NCBI RefSeq assembly: GCF_000631985.1 | Contig: NZ_JFYN01000034.1 | Coordinates: 248,001 to 312,000, forward strand | DNA: 64,000 nucleotides | From: Pseudomonas sp. RIT288 | Lineage (GTDB): Bacteria; Pseudomonadota; Gammaproteobacteria; Pseudomonadales; Pseudomonadaceae | Direction of reading: 5' to 3' | Shown: positions 25,425 through 32,347 of the stretch, piece by piece | How positions within the stretch are numbered: position 1 is the first letter of the stretch | Layout: every line of letters starts with the position of its first letter | Notes under the pieces: model-generated | The model's input: only the letters and a program-made list of their open reading frames with translations | The model's database searches: none | Told to the model about the DNA's origin: nothing | Translations under genes and position numbers: made by a program

Positions 25425-25545
25425 GATCGTCCGAACGCGGCCCGAGCCTGCGGCAGCTCCTACAGGTCCGTGATTGTCCGCACATAAGTGGACGACACTG
25501 AATCCTGTAGGAGCTGCCGCAGGCTCGGGCCGCGTTCGGACGATC
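25425..25545. terminator. 42-bp perfect inverted repeat between convergent msrA and rlmJ (REP-based, likely bidirectional terminator)
   Basis: The left arm 25425-25466 begins GATCGTCCGAACGCGG and is the exact reverse complement of the right arm 25504-25545, with a 37-base loop. The inner halves are a REP core (GCCTGCGGCAGCTCC); the outer 18 bases (GATCGTCCGAACGCGGCC) are unrelated to REP yet also mirror each other. T/A-rich bases flank both ends. In RNA it would be an exceptionally stable stem in either direction. Confidence 0.85.
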
Positions 25546-25563
25546 CTTTGATCCTGCCGTTGA

Positions 25564-26403
25564 TCAGCTCTCGGCGATCAACCAATCCATCTGCCACCCA
25601 CCCTGGGTCTGCCCAAGCTTCTTCGACAACCACGGCAGCAGCTCACGCAATTCTTCCTCCAGCCCCCACGGCGGATTGGCAATCGCCATCCCGGAGCCGT
25701 TCAGGCTGTTCGGCGTATCCAGCGGATGCACCAGCAGTTCCACGCGCAGCAACTTCGGCGCACCGGTACCCGCCAGATCCTGATAAAACCGCCGCAACGC
25801 ACGCTGATCCTTCACCGGATACCAGATCGCCGCCACGGTTTGGCGCATCCGGCCAATCGCTTCTTTCAGCGACGCCGCACACTTTTGCATCTCGTCGAGC
25901 TGCTCGAACGGCGGATCGATCAGCATCACCGCGCGTTTCTCCTGCACCGGCAGCATCGCCCGCGCCACATGCCAGCCCTCGCCCAGATGCACCTTGACCC
26001 GACGATCACCGGCCATGTTGTCCTTGAGCAGCACGCCGTCTTCCGGGTGTTTCTCGTTGAGCATCACCCGATCCTGCGGCCGGGTCAGACGCCGCGCCAG
26101 CTCCGGCGAACCCGGGTAGTAGCGCAACTGGCCGTCCGGGTTCATCTCGTGCAGCACCTTCATGTAGTCGTCGGTCAGCGCCGGCAGATCCGGCTGATCC
26201 CACAACCGCGCGATGCCTTCCAGATACTCGCCGGTACGGTTGGCCTGATCGCCCTGCAGGTCATACAGACCGATACCGGCGTGCGTATCGAGATAGGCAA
26301 ACGGCTGCTCCTTGCGCGACATCAGGGCGATGAGGCGGGTCAAGGTCAGGTGTTTGAACACATCGGCGTGATTGCCGGCATGGAAGGCGTGACGATAATT
26401 CAT
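25564..26403 (-). CDS. rlmJ: 23S rRNA (adenine2030-N6)-methyltransferase RlmJ
   Basis: 279 residues starting MNYRHAFHAGNHADVFKH, the RlmJ (YhiR/ComJ) hallmark. YLDTHAGIGLYDL is the S-adenosylmethionine site (about 38-50) and LIDPPFEQ (about 160-167) is the DPPF catalytic tetrad of N6-adenine methyltransferases. The enzyme methylates A2030 of 23S rRNA before ribosome assembly; the family has also been linked to use of extracellular DNA. It corresponds to PA5019. It is single, convergent with msrA, and its upstream region carries two REPIN elements. Confidence 0.95.
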   Translation of the reverse strand: MNYRHAFHAGNHADVFKHLTLTRLIALMSRKEQPFAYLDTHAGIGLYDLQGDQANRTGEYLEGIARLWDQPDLPALTDDYMKVLHEMNPDGQLRYYPGSPELARRLTRPQDRVMLNEKHPEDGVLLKDNMAGDRRVKVHLGEGWHVARAMLPVQEKRAVMLIDPPFEQLDEMQKCAASLKEAIGRMRQTVAAIWYPVKDQRALRRFYQDLAGTGAPKLLRVELLVHPLDTPNSLNGSGMAIANPPWGLEEELRELLPWLSKKLGQTQGGWQMDWLIAES

Positions 26404-26483
26404 GGCTGCTCCTGCGAAGGGCGCAAAGTTTACCTTTTACCGGCCGGCAAGTCAGGGGTTGGCGGCCGAGCGGCCTCCAGCAG

Positions 26484-26559
26484 CAAAGATCGCAGCCTGC
26501 GGCAGCTCCTACACAGAATTGGCGTACCCCCTGTAGGAGCTGCCGAAGGCTGCGATCTT
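26484..26559. repeat. REPIN (GATCGCAGCC type) upstream of rlmJ
   Basis: GATCGCAGCCTGCGGCAGCT and AGCTGCCGAAGGCTGCGATC mirror each other around a 30-base spacer. Together with the next element it fills most of the gap 26404-26716. Confidence 0.85.
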
Positions 26560-26575
26560 CTGCTCTTGCCTTTGT

Positions 26576-26702
26576 GACGAGGGAGCTTGCTCCCGCCGGG
26601 TTGCGAAGCGTTACAAGACCTAAATCCCGATTCCGTCTGACACCGCGACAATCTGGTTACGGCTGCTGCGCAGCCGAGCGGGAGCAAGCTCCCTCGCCAC
26701 AA
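26576..26702. repeat. REPIN (GAGGGAGCTTGCTCCCG type)
   Basis: GACGAGGGAGCTTGCTCCCG and inverted CGGGAGCAAGCTCCCTCGCC are about 80 bases apart. Each arm is itself a small palindrome (GGGAGCTTGCTCCC). Same type as 57787-57901. Confidence 0.85.
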
Positions 26703-26716
26703 AAACTGTCTCAGGC

Positions 26717-26863
26717 TTACAGGGATGGGTTGCCGAGACGTTTGCCGATGACATCCAGCACATCGCAGCCGTCACGCAGCGGAATGGCGCAGAGCATGGC
26801 GAAGTCGCTGAGGATGATCGAGTCGCATTCGACCGAGCCGCGCATGCACATGTTTTCCAGCAC
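26717..26863 (-). pseudogene. 3' fragment of the small gene at 28639 (left copy of a 125-bp duplication)
   Basis: Bases 26739-26863 are identical to 28658-28782. The shared frame encodes LENMCMRGSVECDSI onwards to DVIGKRL, after which this copy ends GNPSL and the other SAMP. Upstream of 26863 the sequence is unrelated, so the N-terminal 60 residues of the gene are missing. A chimeric reading to 26917 exists, but its first 17 codons have no counterpart. It marks the left border of the Tae4 cassette. Confidence 0.85.
26739..26863. repeat. 125-bp perfect direct repeat, left copy
   Basis: Identical over 125 bases to 28658-28782. Similarity stops abruptly on both sides. The pair brackets 26864-28657, which contains the PAAR, tae4 and tai4 genes. 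Confidence 0.95.
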
Positions 26864-27000
26864 CTGCGGTAGTTTTGGGCGGTCTCCCGCAACTCTATGA
26901 GCAACATAAAGAAACATCTTCCTCAGGATTACCGTCGTCTCACGAGCGAAGGGAGTGCGAATATCCGCTCCACTGAAAACCTGTAAAGAGGGAAATTTAC

Positions 27001-27585
27001 ATGGGAAGGAAAGTGGTCGGAATCGGCGCGCCTACATCAACTGGTGGTGTGGTTCTGGAAGGAAACGTTGGAATCAACATTGATTACGCGGTGAGCACTT
27101 CATCCATCGGCCACATGGCAAGTTGTCCTGTATGCCCTCCAGGCAAAGGTCCCATCGTAGCTGTCGGCCCACGAACAATCACTTTACCGGCTGGCCTGGT
27201 TGCACTTGAGGGCGACTATGTCGCGTGTGGCTGCCCGCCAAAATCCAACACTGTTCTCTTTGCTCAATCCTCTGTCTTTGGTGGCGGGGAACATAGCGCT
27301 GCGAGCTTTTCTCCCATCGTCCCTTTGATCCCTGAACCGAAGAGCATCCAGCGCATAACGTTCTCGTATGGAGAAAACCAGACACCCGTCGATTCGATAT
27401 CGCGCTTCTATTGCGACTTGAATATTCATGTGAAAACTTCCGGCTATTTACCGGGAGAGACCGTGGCTGTAACGATCAGCGGTACGACAGAAAAAAAACT
27501 GACCGGGACGGTGGGGGCAAAAGGCATAGCGATCATTCCAAACGCTTTTCAAGGTGAATTCTTCGACATGGAAGGAGAAGTCTAG
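27001..27585 (+). CDS. PAAR-domain T6SS spike-tip protein with C-terminal extension
   Basis: 194 residues with AGAGGGA upstream. Residues 1-95 or so form a PAAR domain (GAPTSTGGVVLEGN, HMASCPVCPPGKG, GPRTITLPAGLVAL, YVACGCPP). Cysteines and a histidine suit the metal site of the spike tip. Residues about 96-194 form a second, beta-rich domain (RITFSYGENQTPVDSISRFY, then KTSGYLPGETVAVTISG). It resembles an Ig-like or transthyretin fold and not a known enzyme. The protein should cap a VgrG trimer. The stop TAG overlaps the GTG of tae4 by one base, which argues that the extension carries or recruits Tae4. Base composition is visibly more AT-rich than the chromosome around it. Confidence 0.88.
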   Translation: MGRKVVGIGAPTSTGGVVLEGNVGINIDYAVSTSSIGHMASCPVCPPGKGPIVAVGPRTITLPAGLVALEGDYVACGCPPKSNTVLFAQSSVFGGGEHSAASFSPIVPLIPEPKSIQRITFSYGENQTPVDSISRFYCDLNIHVKTSGYLPGETVAVTISGTTEKKLTGTVGAKGIAIIPNAFQGEFFDMEGEV

Positions 27586-28157
27586 TGGCTCAGCTCAATA
27601 TCAGTGCCGGTGGCGTAACCTCAAACATAGTTGTCAAAAGACCAAAATTCAGCACCCTATGGACTGCCTACGCAGAGGTCGGCCTCAAAAACTCGATTGA
27701 TGTTTATGCACTGGTTGGAGGTAATGTCGAAGCGGCCAGAGCAGAAAAGCCTGATGCTTACGCGAACGCTTGCGCCCTTAGAATAAGTAGAGGATTTAAC
27801 TATGGCGGCTACAAAATCCCGAAAGGAACGATCATTCCCAGCAAATCCATCTATCGCCTTGCCGGCGCAGACCAACTCCCGTACATCATGAAGGTCGCAG
27901 ATTTCCTTGCCTTCCTGAAACACAATTGGGGGGCTCCGGATCATGAATTGAAACTCAGTGAGGCTGACTTCATCAATGGCAAGAAAGGCGTGATTATTAT
28001 GGAAATCACCGGGTGGACCGACGCGACCGGTCATGCGACCTTGTGGAACGGTAGCTCCACCGGAGACAACAGCGACTACCATCGCCCGAATAGCCACACT
28101 TATGATCGGCCAGACGTAAAACTCGAAAAAATCAATTTCTGGGAGCTAAAGGGATGA
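27585..28157 (+). CDS. tae4: T6SS peptidoglycan amidase effector Tae4
   Basis: 190 residues from a GTG with AAGGAG seven bases upstream. The Tae4 fold is recognised from VGGNVE, NACALRISRGFNY and GKKGVIIMEITGWTDATGH followed by ATLWNG. The catalytic pair should be Cys 63 (in ANACALRIS) and His 150 (in TGHATLW). Tae4 enzymes are NlpC/P60-like amidases that cut the gamma-D-Glu-mDAP bond in the peptide stem of a rival's peptidoglycan. No signal peptide is seen, as expected for a T6SS cargo. It has about 20 residues before the usual Tae4 start (AQLNISAGGVTSNIVVKRPK), possibly for docking. Encoded between a PAAR protein and its immunity gene with overlapping ends. Confidence 0.93.
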   Translation: MAQLNISAGGVTSNIVVKRPKFSTLWTAYAEVGLKNSIDVYALVGGNVEAARAEKPDAYANACALRISRGFNYGGYKIPKGTIIPSKSIYRLAGADQLPYIMKVADFLAFLKHNWGAPDHELKLSEADFINGKKGVIIMEITGWTDATGHATLWNGSSTGDNSDYHRPNSHTYDRPDVKLEKINFWELKG

Positions 28158-28570
28158 AATTCCAGCTATTCATTGCGGTAGGTATTCTTGGCGCATCTGT
28201 AAATGCCTTCTCAAGTGAAGCAGATCTAACCACCGCAAGAGTTTCATTGAAGAATTACGGCCTCGCCAACTGCATATCAAATCAATTCAAGAGTGAATCA
28301 GATATCAAATCGGATCTCGGCCTCGCTATTGGCGCTTACTCCGTAATGGGCAAGGGGCAACACGCGATTTTGCAGAACGAAGACACGCTTGAAGTCATCC
28401 ATGATCCCTATGTGGAAACAGAGAAGTACGTGGCGGATGCTTACGCCAAGACTTCTTCAACCAGCAAGCAGTCTGGAAAAAATATCGTGTTCTATTCTTG
28501 CCTTGAAATTTACAACTCCCCTGCATTCGACGCCTTTATCAAGTCACAAGATCAGTATCTGCAGAACTAA
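28154..28570 (+). CDS. tai4: Tae4 immunity protein Tai4
   Basis: 138 residues. MKFQLFIAVGILGASVNAFS is a Sec signal peptide, placing the mature protein in the periplasm where Tae4 acts. The mature part (TTARVSLKNYGLANCISNQF, later FYSCLEIYNSPAFDAFI) matches the small helical Tai4 family, including two cysteines (in ANCIS and YSCLE) that may form the conserved disulfide. Tai4 dimers plug the Tae4 active site and protect the producer and its kin. The ATG overlaps the tae4 stop by four bases, with GGAG ahead of it. AT-rich like the two preceding genes. Confidence 0.92.
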   Translation: MKFQLFIAVGILGASVNAFSSEADLTTARVSLKNYGLANCISNQFKSESDIKSDLGLAIGAYSVMGKGQHAILQNEDTLEVIHDPYVETEKYVADAYAKTSSTSKQSGKNIVFYSCLEIYNSPAFDAFIKSQDQYLQN

Positions 28571-28638
28571 ATTCTTCTCAGCAGGCTAGTGATCCTGCCA
28601 TCGATAGAGGCTGGAAGGATCTATTCATAATTGTGACG

Positions 28639-28956
28639 TTAAGGCATCGCGCTCAAGCGTTTGCCGATGACATCCAGCACATCGCAGCCGTCACGCAGCG
28701 GAATGGCGCAGAGCATGGCGAAGTCGCTGAGGATGATCGAGTCGCATTCGACCGAGCCGCGCATGCACATGTTTTCCAGCACTTGAATAGCGGCGCGGAT
28801 GCGGTGGTTGGCGGCGTCCATGAGGATGTCGAGGGGAACTTGGGTATCGATGAACAGGGTGGGCATGTCGCTGCAATTGCCGGTCAGGGCCATGAAGCGA
28901 TTATCGGGATGGGGGATGATTTTTTCGTAGGGTGGATCGGGTTTAAGCATCGTCAT
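28639..28956 (-). CDS. Small Pseudomonas protein, DUF3077/DUF6124-like
   Basis: 105 residues, starting MTMLKPDPPYEK, with a segment LFIDTQVPLDILMDAANHRI. This reads like the small soluble DUF3077 or DUF6124 proteins that are common and multi-copy in Pseudomonas (xxVPLxxALxxAxxxL pattern); the family call is tentative. No Shine-Dalgarno is seen for either ATG (28956 or 28950). The 3' 125 bases are duplicated at 26739. Upstream is a 130-base leader with strong inverted repeats. It is convergent with tai4, 68 bases away, and downstream of the DUF4123 gene on the same strand. Function unknown. Confidence 0.65.
   Translation of the reverse strand: MTMLKPDPPYEKIIPHPDNRFMALTGNCSDMPTLFIDTQVPLDILMDAANHRIRAAIQVLENMCMRGSVECDSIILSDFAMLCAIPLRDGCDVLDVIGKRLSAMP
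28658..28782. repeat. 125-bp perfect direct repeat, right copy
   Basis: Identical to 26739-26863; here it is the 3' part of the intact small gene at 28639-28956. Confidence 0.95.
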
Positions 28957-28985
28957 ATTTGAGCATTCTCGAAGTTCTAAATAGA

Positions 28986-29110
28986 GACTGCCATCGACCT
29001 TCCTACGGGTTGGGTGGCAGCCATGCGCGGGAGTAGGAACTGAGGAACTTCAAATCAGCCACGTCGAAACGTGTCCCGCACACAGCCGCCATAAAAGGCG
29101 TTGTGGACAC
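28986..29110 (-). promoter_or_regulatory. Probable structured RNA leader of the small gene at 28639
   Basis: In minus-strand order, GTGTCC (29110-29105) pairs with GGGACAC-type bases at 29076-29071 around an inner CGCC/GGCG stem (29100-29097 with 29090-29087) and an ATAAAA loop. Then CTGCCA (29020-29015) pairs with TGGCAG (28993-28988). The hairpins end 30 bases upstream of the ATG. No plausible coding frame runs through it; a short frame is broken by stops. It occupies most of the 330-base gap 28957-29286. I recall similar leaders ahead of other small Pseudomonas DUF genes but cannot verify this here. Confidence 0.45.
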
Positions 29111-29286
29111 TGGTTAAGTGTCGCAACCAATCGACGGTACTGATGCACATTTGAAGTTCGGGTTCCTACACCCTGCCACCACTCTCGCAGTGACAACGAA
29201 AAGACTATCCCCGCAACCCACCGCCCACCAGTTCATGAAATCCGCCGTAACTCGCAGGAAATTTCCGAGGACTTCGCCCGGAAATC

Positions 29287-30000
29287 TCACTCGGCTTCGT
29301 CCTGCAAATATGCCAATAACGCCGATTGCGAGGATTCTTCCGACGCTGAAACCTGAAAAAACTGCCGAACCTTGCAGCGCAACACAGCCTCCGGAAACAC
29401 CTCGTACAGCGCTGGATGCTCCTCGCTCAGCCACTGCAGCGCATTGCCGATCCGGACTCCATTCCCTGCTGAAACCATCACCGACTCAGGCACCTTCCAC
29501 CAAGGAAAAACCCGCCCCGAAACCTGCGCCCTGCCCCCGATCTCAACGGCCTGTCCGTTGATCAAACCGCGCGAAATCACTGGGATCAACTGCGCCGATT
29601 GCACTTCGTCGGACTGCAGGATCGGCAACAAAAACCGCCCATCCCAGAAGCGGAAAAACACCGCTTTGCCGTCCGGCATCAGCACCTGAGTCAGGCTGCG
29701 AAAGTGCTCGACCAGCACTTCCAGACTCGCCGAAGACACCGCCAGCCAACCCCAGTCGCAAGACTCGGTAGAGGCCACCCAATCGAGAAACTCACTGTCA
29801 GTAGCGACAACTCCCACGAAGGGCATCACCGCGTCCCACTCGGCGTAGATCGTCTCCGCCCAGATCGGCTTAGGTGCGACCAATGGAGGCCTGGCGTCGC
29901 TGGCGTTACTGAAGATCGCGAACAGTTGTTCCGAAGGTTTCAGCGGTTCACGCGCCAGCCACTCTGCCGGCATGAGGCAATCAGGCTGCACAAACACCAT
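29287..30000 (-). CDS. DUF4123 T6SS adaptor/chaperone (Tap/TEC type)
   Basis: 237 residues from the ATG at 30000, which overlaps the vgrG end by 20 bases. A second ATG at 29973, eight bases after the vgrG stop, gives MPAEWLAREPLKPSEQLFAI and is equally possible. DUF4123 features are the N-terminal FAIFSNA segment, FVGVVATDSEFLDWV, and the AVFFRFWDGRFLLPIL core. These adaptors load a specific cargo effector onto the VgrG encoded just upstream. Usually the effector gene follows immediately, but here the next gene on the strand is a small DUF protein, so the cargo seems to be missing or is the facing PAAR-Tae4 module. Confidence 0.83.
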   Translation of the reverse strand: MVFVQPDCLMPAEWLAREPLKPSEQLFAIFSNASDARPPLVAPKPIWAETIYAEWDAVMPFVGVVATDSEFLDWVASTESCDWGWLAVSSASLEVLVEHFRSLTQVLMPDGKAVFFRFWDGRFLLPILQSDEVQSAQLIPVISRGLINGQAVEIGGRAQVSGRVFPWWKVPESVMVSAGNGVRIGNALQWLSEEHPALYEVFPEAVLRCKVRQFFQVSASEESSQSALLAYLQDEAE

Positions 30001-31996
30001 CCTTGCAACGCTCACACTCTTCGCAGAACGGCGCATCGCCTTTGAAACTCATGATTTGTGCGGCGGTGAGCATGGCCGCCGGCGCTGCGACCAGTTTCTC
30101 CGGCAACCCCGGCACCACCGGCGCGGCGCTCATCGCTGCCATCGGCGCGCCGCCCACGACAATCGGCACGCTGCTGAAAATTCCACCCGGCCCAATGTTG
30201 ATCCACTGCCCGCCGGCCTGAATCGTCGCGCTCGCGCCGCCATCGATTACCACTTGTTGCCCGGCACTGACGTGGATTTGCGCGCTGGCGCTGGTTGCCT
30301 GATTGCTCACCCTGATATGCCGATCGCCGACCACGGTCAAGTGATCGTCCTGCTTCACTTCGGTCTGCCGCTGACCGTGGGTGATGCGTTGCTCATCGGC
30401 CTTCAACTCATGTCGCGCGGTGCCGGTGACAACGATGCTGCGCTGGTTGTCGACCTGCACCTGTTGGTCGTTCAACACATGCTGAGTCCAATCTCGCTGG
30501 GCACGCAGATAAATTTCCTCCGCTCCTTTTTTATCCTCGATGCGCAGTTCGTTGTAGCCGCCACCGCCGGGGCTGCTCTGACTGCGGAATATGCTGCGGG
30601 TCTTGTCCGCTGGCAGATCCAGCGGCACCGGCGTCGCGGCGTTGGGCAGACAACCCATGACCAGCGGTTTGTCGGCATCGGCGTCGATGAAACCGACCAG
30701 CACTTCCATGCCGACCCGTGGAATCAGCACGCTGCCGTAACGGTCATGGGCCCAACCGGCGGCCACGCGCAGCCAGCAACTGGAATGCTCGTTCAACTCG
30801 CCATCGCGATCCCAGGCCAGTTGCACCTTGACCCGACCGTACTCGTCGCAGTGAATTTCCGCGCCGGTCGGGCCGGTCACCACGGCAGGTTGATAGCCGA
30901 GCATGCGCGGTTTTTCCGGTCCCAACGCCGGGCGAAAGAACACATCCCACGGCGTGGCAAGAAAGGTATTACGGTAACCCTGGAATGCTTCCCCATCGCT
31001 GGTCACCGATTCCTCCAGCACTTGCGGCTGTCGGCCGTGGTGTTCGACCGAGGTCAGCAGCCACAGGTCGTTCCAGTCGCTACGCGGATGGTCGATCAGT
31101 TGCAGGAAATGTCCACAAACCAATGCAGATTCGTCGCTGACGCCCTCGGCCTGACGGTAATCGGCGACATGTCGCTCCAGCGCTCTTTGGGCGAGGTGCT
31201 TGCCGGTTTCACGATCGTTGAATTGGCCGGGGAAGTGATAATCCTCGAGCACCGGGCGCTGCTCACCGTCGACTCGACTTTGCAACTGCAGACGCGGCTT
31301 GATGAAGTTGTAATCGCGCCGGGTCACTACGCTGGTACGGGTTTCCACGCGAACATTGAAACGATTGATCGCCGGCGCGCCACCGGCCATGCCGCTGCCG
31401 GGCAGATACAGCGTCGGTCGAACCAGTTTCGGGAACACCGTCTGATCATCACCGAACACCAACAGGTGACCTTCCGGGTTGTGCTGAAAGTGGTAATGAA
31501 TGCCGACTTCGGCGCACAGGCGCTGGATAAACGCGAGGTCACTTTCGGCGTATTGCACGCAGTACTCGCGCTCCGGGTACTCGCTGCCTAGGCGAAATTC
31601 GAAAGCATCGCGCAGAATCGAATGATCCTTGAGCACCTGCGCGACGATTTGCGGCACCGTCAGATGCTGAAAGATCCGCTGATTGATTCGGTGCGCGAGG
31701 TAGGTCAGACGCGGGACAAGACTGAGGTGATAGCGCGTCAGACGTTTCCCGGAATCGCCCTGCCCGACCTGATAAATCTGACCGTGAATGCCGCTGCCAT
31801 CTGCATCGAAACTCAGAAACGCCTGACAATGCAGCAGGCTTTCCAGATCCAGATCGGGCCGTTCACTGACCAGTTCCAGCTCGAAACGAAAGGGTTGGCT
31901 GATGGCTTCCTTGCCCGTGAACTCAAGGACTTTGAGATCAATTTGGGCGCCTTCGAGGGTCAACGTGAAACGCGGTTGATTGGCAGGCGCGAACAT
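29981..31996 (-). CDS. vgrG: VgrG/TssI T6SS spike protein
   Basis: 671 residues. The gp27-like base is about residues 8-380 (FTLTLEGAQIDLKVLEFTGKE, then YCVQYAESDLAFIQRL). An OB-fold gp5-like domain follows (about 385-470, VVTGPTGAEIHCDEYGRVKV and WARVAAGWAHDRYG-type signature). After it come the VgrG core and a DUF2345-like beta-helix (about 500-600). The tail is unusual, Ala/Pro-rich and then Cys-rich (FCEECERCKDGVCAA), which may bind metal or hold a PAAR protein. No enzymatic C-terminal domain is evident. No other T6SS structural gene is in the window, so this is an orphan vgrG; the DUF4123 gene overlaps its end. Confidence 0.95.
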   Translation of the reverse strand: MFAPANQPRFTLTLEGAQIDLKVLEFTGKEAISQPFRFELELVSERPDLDLESLLHCQAFLSFDADGSGIHGQIYQVGQGDSGKRLTRYHLSLVPRLTYLAHRINQRIFQHLTVPQIVAQVLKDHSILRDAFEFRLGSEYPEREYCVQYAESDLAFIQRLCAEVGIHYHFQHNPEGHLLVFGDDQTVFPKLVRPTLYLPGSGMAGGAPAINRFNVRVETRTSVVTRRDYNFIKPRLQLQSRVDGEQRPVLEDYHFPGQFNDRETGKHLAQRALERHVADYRQAEGVSDESALVCGHFLQLIDHPRSDWNDLWLLTSVEHHGRQPQVLEESVTSDGEAFQGYRNTFLATPWDVFFRPALGPEKPRMLGYQPAVVTGPTGAEIHCDEYGRVKVQLAWDRDGELNEHSSCWLRVAAGWAHDRYGSVLIPRVGMEVLVGFIDADADKPLVMGCLPNAATPVPLDLPADKTRSIFRSQSSPGGGGYNELRIEDKKGAEEIYLRAQRDWTQHVLNDQQVQVDNQRSIVVTGTARHELKADEQRITHGQRQTEVKQDDHLTVVGDRHIRVSNQATSASAQIHVSAGQQVVIDGGASATIQAGGQWINIGPGGIFSSVPIVVGGAPMAAMSAAPVVPGLPEKLVAAPAAMLTAAQIMSFKGDAPFCEECERCKDGVCAA

Positions 31997-32158
31997 CCGA
32001 TGTCTCTCTGCAAAATGAGGGCGGGCGATTCTGCATGAGGAGCAAGTCGTGTTGGGTGGGTGACAGGAAAATCAGATTTGCCCTACTTTTTCTGGCGAAA
32101 AAGCTTTCGAAAATCGGCGCCTTCAACTACAGACAAATCCCGCAAACCCACCACCACC

Positions 32159-32252
32159 CCCTGTAGGAGTGAGCCTGCTCGCGATAGCGGTGTGTCAGAG
32201 GCAAAAATTTGACTGACACACCGCTATCGCGAGCAGGCTCACTCCTACAGGG
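32159..32252. repeat. REPIN with about 40-bp perfect inverted arms, between vgrG and putP
   Basis: The left arm starts CCTGTAGGAGTGAGCCTGCT (32159) and runs to GTGTGTCAG (32198). The right arm 32213-32252 is its mirror image, leaving a 14-base A-rich loop. The arms extend past the REP core into TAGCGGTGTGTCAG, as at the msrA/rlmJ palindrome. The rest of the gap 31997-32347 holds the putP terminator and the vgrG leader. Confidence 0.88.
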
Positions 32253-32284
32253 GAATTGCGGTGAATCAGAGAAACTGCAGGCAC

Positions 32285-32323
32285 AAAAAAACGGCCCGTC
32301 TCCTGTAGGAAACGGGCCGTTTT
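32285..32323 (-). terminator. Rho-independent terminator of putP
   Basis: On the minus strand AACGGCCCGTTTCCT and AGACGGGCCGTT form a stem followed by seven T (32291-32285), about 25 bases past the putP stop. A shorter T-run on the other side (TTTTCGCG) may give weak action on the plus strand. Confidence 0.9.
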
Positions 32324-32347
32324 CGCGTGAGCGTCAGCTCAGAACAA

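Noticed and set aside
26717..26917. 66-residue protein MFLYVAHRVAG...
   Set aside because: The C-terminal part is the duplicated 3' end of another gene and the first 17 codons are unrelated; treated as a gene fragment.
29114..29434. Minus-strand frame of 106 codons overlapping the DUF4123 end and the leader region
   Set aside because: Out of frame with DUF4123 over much of its length, no ribosome site, and it runs into the structured leader.
26864..32000. A complete type VI secretion locus or prophage
   Set aside because: Only tip, adaptor, effector and immunity genes are present; there are no sheath, Hcp, baseplate, membrane-complex or ClpV genes, and no phage genes or integrase.
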